NCBI GenBank assembly: GCA_009760885.1
Contig: CM019699.1
Span: 41,536,268 to 41,600,267, forward strand
Length of the DNA: 64,000 bases
Origin: Achatina immaculata
Lineage: Eukaryota; Mollusca; Gastropoda; Stylommatophora; Achatinidae
Reading direction: 5' to 3'
The translations under genes were made by a program, and so were the position numbers. The notes under the pieces were generated by a model. That model was not told the DNA's origin. It saw only the letters and a list, made by a program, of their open reading frames with translations, and searched no databases. Positions within the stretch are counted from its first letter, which is position 1, and each line of letters starts with the position of its first letter. Below, piece by piece: positions 46,327 through 57,120 of the stretch.

Positions 46327-46806
46327 GAAAATTTTAAAATAAAATGTCACAGTAAATAAACTTTTTAAACAAAAAGTTCGTACTGAGATGTTTAGTGGTG
46401 AAACTGTTTTTGTATAGAAATTTAATACAAAAATAAACTAATGATATTAAAATTAGCCATGTTAGAAACATACCAAGAAGAAATAACAGCACAACATTTA
46501 TTACTTTTAGTTCTTGTACATGATCAGCTTTATGAGGGAAACACTGGTAATTGGTATCATTTGTAAAACCTGCATAGAACAGCTAACTATTGTTTTTATA
46601 ACTACAGAGTAGCTCCAGGAAAAATGCAAATGTTAGCACAAAATTAGTCATGCAGTTCTGTGTACAGAACAAGTTACAGTGTTCACATAACTCAGCCCTC
46701 GATTGATAATTATCTCTCTGTGCATTTCGAGGATATTTTTAGTGTTTACCATTTCTGATTTTGTATTCCTTTCTGCAACGTTACTCTTGATTTTATTTCT
46801 CTAAAT
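46327..46806. other. No recognisable gene
   Basis: AT-rich; nothing identified. Confidence 0.4.
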
Positions 46807-47233
46807 CAGTGTTTCCCAGGCTTGTTTAGGTTGCTGCCCCCTTTTCTCTCATGCTACATCCAGAACACCCCCCAATCTTATGTACTACTTTTCAGTGATC
46901 TATTAATGTGTTACATAATTAAAAACTTAAGCTAACAGACTATTTTAGTTAGAAATATGAAGGAGTACATTTATAACTCACCTACTGCATTATTTTCTCA
47001 ACTTTTAATCTGATGGATGAGTTTCATGTAATGACACAAGTTTCTCAACAAAAGGTTGAAAATACTAAGAAGGAAAACATTACTGCCTCCATCCATTGCT
47101 TAATTTTCGCTCAAAATCTCCCTACTGCAATCTTTTCTTCCATTGCTCCCCTACTGAACTTTTTTCTTTCAACCCTCCTCCCCTCTTTCCAAAGCCCACA
47201 AGGGGGTATTATTGCTCACTTTGGGAAACACTG
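46807..47233. mobile_element. Non-autonomous hAT element (MITE-like)
   Basis: Starts CAGTGTTTCCCAGGC and ends, inverted, with CAGTGTTTCCCAAAGTG: 12 matching terminal bases of hAT type. The flanking 8-mers CTCTAAAT and CTCCAAAC match at six of eight positions, as an aged 8-bp duplication. The 427-bp body has no transposase. Its ends differ from those of the hAT at 18.7-22.0 kb (CAGTGGTTCTCAAC), so a different hAT would have mobilised it. Confidence 0.78.
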
Positions 47234-48314
47234 CTCCAAACAGAAAGAAAGCTGTGCAATGAAGCACCTGTGTTAGTCAGTTCTTCACTTTGTGAAATGA
47301 AAAGTTTTTTTGTTGTCTTACTTCCCCCTCTAAATGGGTTATCCGAGATAAAAATCAGCAAGAGATTTTAAATCTTATCAGTAGATGCCTTAGTTATTTC
47401 TCCATTTTCTTTCAGTTTGAAATTTGTTCATTTCTTTTGTTTGGGACGTTTTTGAAGAAGGTACTCTGTGAATGGCTTGGTCAAAGACTCAGACGTTCCG
47501 TTTGTGCCAAGTAAAATGAGTCCGTTTTGTGATATTTTTGGGGTATGGTTGAAAAAGTGAATGTAACAAATTATTTCCATGCTAAAAGTATACTTATTGT
47601 GCATCAAAATAACTGTGAATGCATGAAGATTCAATAAATGAAGCTTTTTAGGATCAAAGAAGTGGTGTGAACATAGAAGAAAATGTTTAGCATTAACAAA
47701 AATAAAAGAAACAAAAAAAAAAAAACGATGACTGTGTCATATTAACCTTTGGCGATGTTTAGATTTACTTGTAGATTTATACGATCTCGTCTTGTGATGA
47801 TATGTGTCATGCTTACGAAATAATGTCTGAAATAACCATCGAACTACTTCTTCAGTCTGTGTAATAGGTCTAGATCTATGTGAGAGTATATTCATGAAAA
47901 GTTGTTTGATCATAGAGCATGTCCGTATCCCTACCTAAGTCACCAAAAGTTAAATATTTTTGATCGAAACTTCTAATTTCACACTCGTTGCTAACTACAC
48001 TTCGAAGAGGACGAAAAAGGATCACTGGACATACGCAAAGTAAGAAACATTTACAATCAAAATTTACACCGGTTTTAAATGAAACAAAATATCGATAGCG
48101 AATACCGGAAGAGGCGCAAACTTGACCCGAGGCATCCCAAAGAGTTTTTATTTTAGAGAGCTTAGAGACTGATTTGCCTTAGAGTAAAGGGAGGGGTGGG
48201 GTGGGGTGGGGGTTAGGGTTAAGTTTAGAGTTAAAAATTAGGGTTAACATTAAGGCTGATGCAGCTTAATGGGACATTTTATCTTACCAAAAATGGTACT
48301 TTTTCCATCTGATA
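47234..48314. other. No recognisable gene
   Basis: AT-rich; nothing identified. Confidence 0.4.
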
Positions 48315-48445
48315 ATTCTCTCTCTCTCTCTGAACCTTAAGTGCCCAGGGCACATGGGGCTTCCTCAAGGATTTTCCACAAATGCCTGTCCTTTGCCTTT
48401 TTTTCTGCTCTTGCCCAGGTGAGCCCTCTATTGCTCAACATCCTT
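48315..48445 (-). pseudogene. LINE C-terminal tip running into (GA)n
   Basis: The minus strand encodes GLTWARAEKKAKDRHLWKIL then EEAPCALGT and a stop. The composition and order (a W, an AKDR or AQDR box, LW or W, then ALC) match the last residues of family B-like LINEs, which read [16 protein letters not shown]. Directly after the stop the DNA becomes GAGAGA repeats, so this family appears to have a (GA)n tail. Only about 40 codons remain. Confidence 0.55.
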
Positions 48446-49090
48446 TCTGTTGATAATTCTAGAAGATATTAAAAGGACATAAAATGTCATGTTCTTTTTT
48501 CTCCAAATTGTAACAGGACCATGGTTAAATATTAATATAGGGTTATGTTCAAAGATAAAGTATAGGATATTAAGTTTGGTTCATATTTTGAATTAAGGCT
48601 AGAGTAGCCTTAGGTGACTTAGGCTTAAGTGTATGGATAAGTTTGAGGGTCGTTAGTTGTGATATATATCTAATATCAGTAATGCATTGAAAAAAATATA
48701 AAAGTATACATACAGCCTTGATTTGATAATTCACGAAACAAGTAAATGGGGAAACTTTATCACAAAATGTGTACAAACAATGATGAAAGTTATGAAACTT
48801 TGTTTTTGGTTATCTAACCATCAATGTTACATTTCCGTCAAATATTTTAATAATTAATCAACTTTGTTAAACTAATATGCTTGTTGTAAATTTGAAACAG
48901 TTGGAAATCATGTCTCTAAATTTAGTTAGTAAACTCCTATTATTTCTCATTCTTGTTATTTTTGTAGAACTATTTATTTGTAAACAATCTTTTCAGTGAA
49001 TGTTTAAGAAGCAGGTAACACAGAAGTAGAACAATACAGATCTGTTTTCCCCTCCAGGTCAGAATGAAAGTGAACATTAGGAGAACATTT
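48446..49090. other. No recognisable gene
   Basis: AT-rich; nothing identified. Confidence 0.4.
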
Positions 49091-49099
49091 GTCGTCTTA

Positions 49100-49262
49100 G
49101 CTATAACAATAATAACATAAACAGATTCTTAGTTATAACAATAAGAACATAAACAGATTCTTAGTTATAACAATTGAAACATAAACAGATTCTTAGCTAT
49201 AACAATAAGAACATAAACAGATTCTTAGTTATAACAATTGAAACATAAACAGATTCTTAGCT
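49100..49262. repeat. 32-bp minisatellite
   Basis: About five units of AGATTCTTAGTTATAACAAT plus AAGAACATAAAC. Two alternating forms (AATAAGAAC and AATTGAAAC) suggest a 64-bp higher-order unit. Confidence 0.92.
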
Positions 49263-49750
49263 ACATTACTAAAGTTCAGAACGCGACTAGTAGATAGCTG
49301 TATTTAAATCTTTGATTTGTATAGCGGTGTATTGTGATTTTTTTACTTTTAAAACTGTGTATAAAGTCTTTAGTTTGTCTGTTTTCTTAAGTCTCCGATT
49401 TGTATAGCGATTTCTTGAGTTTTCACTCTGTTCATAGTTGTCTTCAATTTTTTTTTTATTTGAAAAATGAAAATTATACATACAAACTTCATAACATCAA
49501 CAAGTTTTGTATATCCAAGTTTCATTACAGGCATGAATTGAAGGAAGAACAAATGTCAGTTTTCACATTTCTGAATAATTTCTGAATTTTTTCTTAAGAA
49601 CCTGAAATGCTATAAAACATATATCTATTTATGGAATAATGATTAATCGTGGGAAATATTACAGCTACGACTTTGATCATAAGTAATGCAAAATCTCCAC
49701 ATGATAAACAGTTGGTAAACTGAGGTAGTATTTTTAAATCTTCACATGAT
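49263..49750. other. No recognisable gene
   Basis: AT-rich; nothing identified. Confidence 0.4.
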
Positions 49751-50325
49751 ATGTCATTCATTCATTCATTTGCATGTCACTTGCGGAACTTTGCCTCCCT
49801 AAAAGCATTCCTGTAGGCCCCTCGGTTGTAAGCAATATGCTCTGCTGCTGATGCATCCATGTGCAGATCATCAACGATATATTGCATCCATCTTCGCCTT
49901 GGTCTTTCTCTCTTTCTTTTCCCCGTTATATAACCTTCCAAGACGGTCTTCTCTAGATTATCATGACGTTTAATGTATCCAAAATATTTCAGTTTTCTCA
50001 CTTTAAACCTCTTTACTAGCCAGCCTTCATCAATATTAAGTTTTTGTAGTATGGATATATTTGTTCTTTTTTTGTGTGCACGTGAATTTGAAGAACTCTT
50101 CTGTAGCATTTATATTCAAAGGCATTTATGTGTTTCTCAACTGTTATGTTAAGTGTTCAGGTCTCACGGGCATAAGTTGCTATTGGAAAGATGTATGCCC
50201 TTAAAAATCTTATTTTTCTAGTTCCTCTCCAAAGCTTCTTTAGTTTTTTTTTGCTTTCTGAAGATGTCCACGTCTTAATTTCCCTCATTGTATCTGCATT
50301 ATTAATTAGAAGTGATCCAAGATAT
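49751..50325 (-). pseudogene. RTE family A LINE, C-terminal fragment
   Basis: Plus-strand left end TCATTCATTCATTCATTTGC is the inverted (ATGA)n tail. Coding on the minus strand includes KKRTNISILQKLNIDEGWLV, KYFGYIKRHDNLEKTVLEGY and TGKRKRERPRRRWMQYIVDD. Upstream, with frameshifts, come the regions that precede these in the complete copy, up to about 50325. 5'-truncated and mildly decayed. Confidence 0.85.
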
Positions 50326-50359
50326 ATTAGTTTCTAAGTTTCTCTTAATCTTAATTTAT

Positions 50360-50838
50360 TCATAAATGTTGGATAAAACCCTAAATTTTGAATACAATAT
50401 CTCATTATACAATTAAAAAATTGTCACTTATATATAATCTTTTAAAGCTCTGTTCAGTCGAAATGTTCTACTCTTTTCTCATTGCACTGATCTTGCTTTA
50501 AAGCAATTTTTTTCTTAACTGAACTTTTCTGGTAACTTAATCTTCACGTTAAAATTATTAGATAAAATCAGATTTAAAACTCACACTCTATATTTGTGAG
50601 AAATACACCAGAGACATCGTGTCCAGCATGTAAAAAGTTTCAAGTGAAAGAGATTATTTACTAAATCATTCCTGAAACTACATAGTGGTAGATGATGATG
50701 AATTCTGGTCATATTCAAGATACATTATTAGAATTTTACTGTTGAACTGTAGACAAAACTGCTTTTGTGTTCATATGTCAGGTTAGCAATTTCTGTTGGA
50801 AGAGACATGCTTATTTATGTGAAAAATTAGTTATGTGT
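50360..50838. repeat. Diverged direct duplication, left copy
   Basis: It matches 52150-52590. Shared strings include AATATCTCATTAT, GAGATTATTTACTAAATCAT, GATGATGATGAAT, TGGTCATATTCAA and GTTGAACTGTAGA in the same order. No coding sense is evident. The right copy is about 1.8 kb away. Confidence 0.75.
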
Positions 50839-50852
50839 GGTACATTTTTTTC

Positions 50853-50856
<4 letters not shown>

Positions 50857-50900
<44 letters not shown>
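50857..50900. repeat. (GA)n microsatellite
   Basis: About 22 perfect GA units. Confidence 0.95.
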
Positions 50901-50904
<4 letters not shown>

Positions 50905-51011
50905 GGTCAGGATAAATGTGTAAGAAAATAAAACGAAATTTTATCAGTCATTTTAACAAATAAATGAAGTTCTTACCTTGTATGCTGCTGGTGGCCTGGA
51001 TTATTACTGTC

Positions 51012-51865
51012 TGAATCTGAATATCCTTTCAGTGCCGATAAACGTTACATAGGGCTCGCATGGTAGTTTGCCAAGTTTTCCTGTTTTCGGCAAGCTTTTC
51101 AACCTCATCAAGGGATTTTATGCCCACTAAACTGCCCTCTCTAAGCAATGTCCTCTTTAGAGTTTCACCTGGGTAACCTCTTTTTCTTCTTCTCATCACA
51201 TGACCGACATATGTCCATCTTCGTTTTCTGATCACCAATGAGACAGGTTTTTGTTAGATCATCTGTCTTATCGCTGTATTGTTCTTGAATTCATTCCACT
51301 TTATACCGAGTATTTTTCTTAGGCATGTGTTTTCAAAAGAGTCTAATTTCTTGTTTATTTCTATAATTGTTTTCCAGCTTTCATATGCATAAATGAGAAT
51401 GGATATTACATTTGAATTGAATGGTCTTAACTTGGTTTTTGTGCTTATAACTTTTGAATTCCATATGTTTTCAAGATTATTGAAGGGCAATACTACTTTT
51501 GCATTTCTAATTCTAATTTCCTTTCTGGTGTCACCATCCTGATCTATGTAGCTGCTGAGGTATGCAAATTGGTGTACTTATTCAACAGCTGTTTCTTCAA
51601 CGTATATTTGTCTTTACTGATTAATGAGAAGTTTCATTATTTTTGTTTTTCCTTGTTAATTTCAAGTCCTGTTTCACTAGCCAGTGAAGACAGGGTATCT
51701 GTTTTTTCTTGCATCGAATTCACATTGTCACTGATAAGAGTTATGTCACCACCAAAATCAAAATCTTCTAGTTGGGTCCAATGTACCCAGTCTGATTTTT
51801 ACCTGTAGCTTTTTACTGTTGATCTGTCCAATCCTGTCAGATCAGTCCAGTGTACCTTTTTGTTG
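51012..51865 (-). pseudogene. RTE family B LINE, post-RT and C-terminal part
   Basis: Minus-strand coding starts near the RT active site (TQLEDFDFGGDITLISDN, where ADD has become GGD). It continues through the YLGS region, STKTKLRPFNSNVISILIYA, ENTCLRKILGIKWNEFKN and VIRKRRWTYVGHVMRRRKRG, and ends at LCNVYRH near 51030. The tail at 51018 is reduced. Several frameshifts. 5'-truncated. Confidence 0.85.
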
Positions 51866-51889
51866 TATAAAGCATTCATTTATAATTTA

Positions 51890-51903
51890 TATAATATATA
51901 ATT

Positions 51904-51968
<65 letters not shown>
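51890..51968. repeat. (TA)n microsatellite
   Basis: About 30 TA units after a TATAATTTATATAA lead-in. Confidence 0.95.
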
Positions 51969-51969
<1 letters not shown>

Positions 51970-52149
51970 TGTAAATTCCATTTAAAAATTGTATTGCGTT
52001 TAAAAAAAATCAAATTCCAATTTTTTTTTAAATTACCGCATTAAATGTCTTAAAACTATGACAATTTTATTATGTAAAATTCTTTTGGAAAATGTTTTAA
52101 AATTAGAATTGGATTTTCTTACAAACACAATTTAATTTTTCACTTTAAA

Positions 52150-52590
52150 TTCTGCTAATCTTATTTTTGTTCCCAAATGTTGGATAAAACAACACATCTT
52201 GCATATACGTAATATCTCATTATGTAATGAAAACATGCCTTTAAAAAGATGTTATATTATCTTTTATTTTTTTCACAATTTTTGTTTGATTTGCTTTGAG
52301 AACTTGCTTAATAAACATATTTTAATCTTCATGTTTAAATTAATAGCTAAAACCAGATTAAAAACTCACGTTCTATATTTGTGGTGTTCAGCATGTTAAA
52401 AGTTTTATGTGGAAGAGATTATTTACTAAATCATCCCTGAAAATGTATAGCTGTGGATGATGATGAATCCTGGTCATATTCAAAGATAAATTATTCAAAT
52501 TTTAATGTTGAACTGTAGAAATGTCTGCTTGCCTGTTCACATATCAGGTCAGTGTAGAAGAGACACGCTTAGTTATCTGAAACTATGTCT
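52150..52590. repeat. Diverged direct duplication, right copy
   Basis: Partner of 50360-50838; colinear and in the same orientation, with substitutions and small indels throughout. Confidence 0.75.
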
Positions 52591-52769
52591 GGGTCAGGTT
52601 CTATGAGACCGAGTGTTTTGTTATCATGATGTAGACAAGTCTCAGATGATATTCTAAGTAGCTTGTTGAAGTATTTTCCACACTTCTCTAGTACAAGCTT
52701 TGGTTTACATTTAGGATCACCAGTAACATCATTCACAATCTCTGTTGGGTAGAAATGTTCCACTCTCAT
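52569..52769 (-). pseudogene. Possible LINE linker fragment
   Basis: The minus-strand ORF has IVNDVTGDPKCKPKLVLEKC then GKYFNKLL. This resembles the segment before RT in RTE-type LINEs, where a W..YF..LL helix is typical. No RT motif follows and the ORF is only 66 codons, so this is weak. Confidence 0.3.
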
Positions 52770-52799
52770 TGCCTGATCTTGTTTTAAAGATTTTCATTG

Positions 52800-53335
52800 T
52801 CACTTTATGATCGTCGTTTAATCATCATCATGTTCCTTCTCCAGAAAGAAGGTTGGTCGTATTGAATCTGTAGTTCCTTTGTTCCCTATCCTTTATGGTT
52901 TTCCGGTTAGAGCAGTCCATCTACTCTTTCTGTATTTTCTATGAATGGTCACGGTTTAGTAACAAACAACAAGACACAAGTTTCCCTGAGCCAGTCACAG
53001 CCCTTTTAGCCAGTGATCTCATGGCCGCCATTCCCAGTCTATTAAAACGAAGTTGTGTGGTTAGTTAGAAAGGACCATCACCCATGCACTCCAGACACAT
53101 CCATAGGTTCTCTGATCTGCTCCTCATTATCTCCTTCAGCATATTGTAACTGATTAACCCTTTCTTTGTTGACCATCTTTCTGGAGTTCTTGATGAACCG
53201 TTCATTTTTAATGAGCAAAACCCTATCTCTTTCACTCTTGACAACGTCGCTGATTCACAGTTGCATTGATAGTGTCAGCTTGATCCATTGCCTGCCATTT
53301 CTCCATGACAACTGAGTCGGTTCTGATCTGATTTG
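52800..53335. other. No recognisable gene
   Basis: Less AT-rich than its surroundings, with short open stretches on both strands but no motif I can name. Confidence 0.35.
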
Positions 53336-53344
53336 TCATTTCCC

Positions 53345-53510
53345 CTGACACTTGCATGTCTTGGTAAAGCGATGGTCAGTCAATGAATCTATGTCCTGGT
53401 AAAGCGATGGTCAGTCAATGGATCTGTGTCTTGGTAAAGCGATGGTCAGTCAATGGATCTGTGTCCTGGTAAAGCGATGGTCAGTCAATGGATCTGTGAC
53501 ATTAGCAGGG
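53345..53510. repeat. Tandem repeat of about 35-38 bp, four copies
   Basis: Four units of TGGTAAAGCGATGGTCAGTC plus AATGGATCTGTGTC with few changes. Confidence 0.9.
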
Positions 53511-53615
53511 ATTCGAACCATTCTTTCCTTAGAGAGCCAGCCTAAATTTTCTAACTGTTGACTGCGTGAAAAAAGAAGAGAAATTGTCCAATCTCAATCA
53601 TCGTTCACGATATGC

Positions 53616-53695
53616 GAATGGATGCATCAGCAGCAGGGCATCTTGCTTACAACCGAGAGGCCTACAGGAGGCAAAGTTCCGCAAGAGACATGTAG
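53616..53695 (+). mobile_element. RTE family A 3' tip (about 80 bp)
   Basis: Contains GCGAATGGATGCATCAGCAG, CACAACCGAGAGGCC-like sequence and GGCAAAGTTCCGCAAGAGAC, the last coding bases of family A with a small internal deletion. It is followed by CTAACTGACTGA repeats in place of the usual ATGA tail. Confidence 0.75.
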
Positions 53696-53799
53696 ATGAC
53701 TAACTAACTGCCTGACTAACTGACTGAGTTCATTAGAGTAACTCATCTATCTCATGCCTGGTAGTTTGTTGCAAGTCATTTGTCTAATTCTTGTCTTTT

Positions 53800-54135
53800 A
53801 GTTTAATACAAGTCATTTGTCTAATTCTTGTCTTTTAGTTTAATACAAGTCATTTGTCTAATTCTTGTCTTTTAGTTTAATACAAGTCATTTGTCTAATT
53901 CTTGTCTTTTAGTTTAATACAAGTCATTTGTCTAATTCTTGTCTTTTAGTTTAATACAAGTCATTTGTCTAATTCTTGTCTTTTAGTTTAATACAAGTCA
54001 TTTGTCTAATTCTTGTCTTTTAGTTTAATACAAGTCATTTGTCTAATTCTTGTCTTTTAATTTAATACAAGTCATTTGTCTAATTCTTGTCTTTTAGTTT
54101 AATACAAGTCATTTGTCTAATTCTTGTCTTTTAGT
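53800..54135. repeat. 37-bp minisatellite, very homogeneous
   Basis: About nine units of TACAAGTCATTTGTCTAATT plus CTTGTCTTTTAGTTTAA that are nearly identical; one unit has TTTTAATTT. This suggests very recent expansion. Decayed single units containing TTGTCTAATCC continue to about 54365. Confidence 0.95.
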
Positions 54136-54370
54136 TTGTTAAGTTGCCATGCCAAATCTTTGTCTAGTTGTTTTTTTTTTAAACAGCTCTCGTGTGTAAT
54201 CCTTGTCTGATAGTTTATTATACAGTTTGTTTCAGTTAGTTTGTCTAATCCTTGTTCTGTAATTTATTGCAGCTAGCTTGTCTAATCCTTATTGGTAGTT
54301 TGTTACAGTTAGCTTGTCTAAGTCTTGCATGACCGATTGTTACAATTAGCTTGTCTAATCCTTGTCTATT

Positions 54371-54885
54371 CCAAGCAAAGACTGCATTTCAGAGAATGAG
54401 AAACATTATGCAAAATATCCTTATCAATGAATGTTAGAAAACGAGTCATAAAATGCTATATTGAACCTATCTTATTATATGAAAGTGAATCATAAACAGT
54501 AGGCAGGCCTGCACAAGAAACATTGGAAGCAGTAGAAAGGTGATTTATTAGAAGAATTTTTCGAATTCCCTGGACAGCAAAAATAACTAATGAAGAATGT
54601 ATGAGAAGAGCTGGAAAGACAAAATTTTTGGAAAAAAAACATAAGAGAGAGATAATGCTTTCATAGGACATGCAATGAGAAGAGGGGGCATTGAGAATAG
54701 TATAACAACAGGAAAAATAGAAGGAAGAAGATCAAGAGGAAGACCAAAAGAAATGATACTGGACAGTCTGACAGGATGGTTTGAGAGGAGATCACCAACT
54801 GAATTGATGGCCTGCATGAAGGATCGTGTACTCTGGAGAAGCATAATAGCCAACACCAGTCGGCACCGCATCTGATGATGATGAT
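54371..54885 (+). pseudogene. RTE family C LINE, 3' fragment with (TGA)n tail
   Basis: It begins GCAAAGACTGCATTTCAGAG and encodes the C-terminal part of family C (RVIKCYIEPILLYESES, IRRIFRIPWTAKITNEECMR, GRSRGRPKEMILDSLTGW, PTELMACMKDRVLWRSII). It ends CATCTGATGATGATGAT. A 12-bp duplication with one mismatch flanks it: TCCTTGTCTATT (54359-54370) and TCCTTATCTATT (54886-54897). Stops and a frameshift near 54630-54665. Confidence 0.87.
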
Positions 54886-54897
54886 TCCTTATCTATT

Positions 54898-55404
54898 AGT
54901 TTGTAATAGTAAGAATTTCTAAATACTTTCTGTTAGATTTTTTTCCTGTTTCTGTTTTTTTTTTTTTTTAACTTTTCAAATCCATGTCTTGTAGTTGATC
55001 ACAGTATATTTCTATAATTTTCTGTGTTAAACTAAGAGCTTTTTAAACGTAAGTTACTTAATTATTAAACTAAAATTATTCAAAGTTTTAGCTACAGAGA
55101 ACTACTACTTAAAGGAAACACTTCTGGTTGTCTGTCACATCGATTGTACAAAAGATACCTACGTTCTGTAGCATTTAGTAATTCAGGCGCATCACCCAGA
55201 ACAGAAGCAAGAAGTAAACATAAGTGATTACATTATAAACATGAAAGAGGATTTTTATAAAAACATTTATCTCTGTAAAAATATATGTGCTACCATAATT
55301 ATCTCTGTAGACATATGAAATAATACCTTAAATTACAGATGCTTGTATTTTGTGTATCACAATTGCCTCATCACAAACTAAAGAGGGGAACTGTAATTAT
55401 CAGC
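54898..55404. other. No recognisable gene
   Basis: AT-rich; nothing identified. Confidence 0.4.
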
Positions 55405-55416
55405 GAATGGATCACT

Positions 55417-55582
55417 AAAAAAAAAGAAAGAAAGAGAGGAAGACCAAAACGAAGATGGTTGCAAGACATCGTTGACGATCTGCAAATGGATGCAGCAGCG
55501 GCAGGCCATCTTGCTCACAACCGAGAGGCCTACAGGAGTGCTGTTAGGGAGGCAAAGTTCCGCAAGGGACATGCAAATGAAT
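55417..55582 (+). mobile_element. RTE family A 3' terminus (166-bp copy)
   Basis: Encodes KKERKRGRPKRRWLQDIVDD then LQMDAAAAGHLAHNREAYRS to the family stop, nearly identical to the 43.6-kb copy. The perfect 12-bp duplication GAATGGATCACT lies at 55405-55416 and 55583-55594. It is a recent, extreme 5' truncation. Confidence 0.9.
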
Positions 55583-55599
55583 GAATGGATCACTTAACC

Positions 55600-55950
55600 T
55601 GGCATAAGTCTTTATGCAAGACTAGAATTATCACTAAACCTGGCATATGTCTTCATACAAGACTAGAATTATCACTGAACCTGGCATATGTCTTTATGCA
55701 AGACTAGAATTATCACTGAACCTGGCATATGTCTTTATGCAAGAATAGAATTATCACTAAACCTGGCATATGTCTTTATACAAGACTAGAATTATCGCTA
55801 AACTTGGCATATGTCTTATACAAGACTAGAATTATCACTAAACCTGGCATATGTCTTATACAAGACTAGAATTATCACTAAACCTGGCATATGTCTTATA
55901 CAAGACTAGAATTATCATTAAAACTGACATATGTGTAATTACAAGACTAG
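55600..55950. repeat. Minisatellite of about 39-41 bp
   Basis: About nine units of CTGGCATATGTCTTTATGCA plus AGACTAGAATTATCACTAAAC. Later units lose two bases. Confidence 0.93.
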
Positions 55951-56054
55951 AATTTGCTGTAATTAAACTAACAGAAAGAGAGATGCGCTGTGATCTTATT
56001 GACAAAATAAGAGAGAGAAAAAAGCCTTAAATGATTTGGTTTTGGTTAGATCTG

Positions 56055-56250
56055 ATTAGTTATATTTAGTTACGTCAAGTTGACTGTTAGATCAGGTTAT
56101 ATTAAGTTAAAGGTTAGATCAGGTTATATTAAGTTAAGGGTTAGATCAGGTTAAGGGTTAAATCAGGTTAGATCACATTAAAGATTAGACCATGTTAAAG
56201 ATTAGATTAGGTTAAAGGTTAGACCAGGTTAAAGGTTAGATCATCAAGGT
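56055..56250. repeat. GGTTAGATCAGGTTAAA tandem repeat, first locus
   Basis: Irregular units of GGTTAGATCAGGTTAAA and GTTATATTAAGTTAA. The same motif recurs at 63.62-63.74 kb. Both loci touch RNase H-LINE fragments. Confidence 0.85.
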
Positions 56251-56261
56251 TCAAGGTTCAA

Positions 56262-57110
56262 AATTCAGACTCTGGTTTCACTGCATTCGGGACAACCTAT
56301 ATATGCTCCGCCGCATGCCGTAGCATCTATCCAAGAATATGTTTGCTGATAGTTCATGTCAAGTGTTGGTTGTTTACGATGCGTTTTCTGCCTCACAGAT
56401 CGGATTTCCTGTCAGTTTTCCTTACTTTGTCTTAGCCCAAGCAGTCTCTTCACAGCTACATTGTTCTTTCACTCCTGTCCTTCATTTTTGCACAGTCTGT
56501 CAAATACAGCTTTAGCAATGTCACCCTGCCATTTATTTTAGCCTGTCTAGCAAAGTCTATTTGCCACAACATTGCCATGTACTCCCGCATGCCCTGGACA
56601 GTAACGCCACGTTAGGCTTGTCACAGTTGACTGGCTTAACAGATGAACCCATTCTTTTCGAAAGAATTTCTTTCCTCAATCCTACGAAACATACCCTGAA
56701 TCCGTCACAATGACACCATTAACCACATGATGAGAAACTAGAGATTAAGTTGCCACTGACACAGCCTTAATTTCCTTTCGCATTTTGATTTGGTGACTTC
56801 AAAGGCTTCCGAACTGTATGCCACTACTCTTCCATTTCGGTAGGCAACAAAACTCTAACCACTTCTGCTGTTCCGAGTCACTGAGCCATCTGTATATATT
56901 ACTGCGTCAGAAGACCCACGGTGATGCTGGATGAGATCTTGAACTCACAGTTTAAGTGCCCTCTGTGTCCAGTCTCGACATTCACTGTGTGAGGGATGCT
57001 TGGTTTTGGCTTTCCGAAAAAGGCCAATTCGGAGGGTAAAGGTCAAGCGTCACCTCGGGTTCCGGTCGTACTACATGTGTATGTTATGGTCAAGTGATAT
57101 TGTGGGGTCT
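56262..57110 (-). pseudogene. RNase H domain of a jockey/I-like LINE (family F), with C terminus
   Basis: The minus strand gives QDLIQHHRGSSDAVIYTDGS then SFVAYRNGRVVAYSSEAFEV. The first is an RNase H start with catalytic Asp in YTDGS, the second its beta-sheet continuation. Next comes a degraded middle with VIVTDSG, then CPGHAGVHGNVVAN (His-loop motif), and the C-terminal end ACGGAYIGCPECSETRV with a stop at about 56265. Frameshifts separate the blocks. A family C LINE abuts its upstream side at 57111. Confidence 0.8.
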
Positions 57111-57120
57111 AGTGAAATAC

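Noticed and set aside
56055..56250. Interstitial telomere
   Set aside because: Motif contains GGTTAGATC and GGTTAAGGG words but not tandem TTAGGG.
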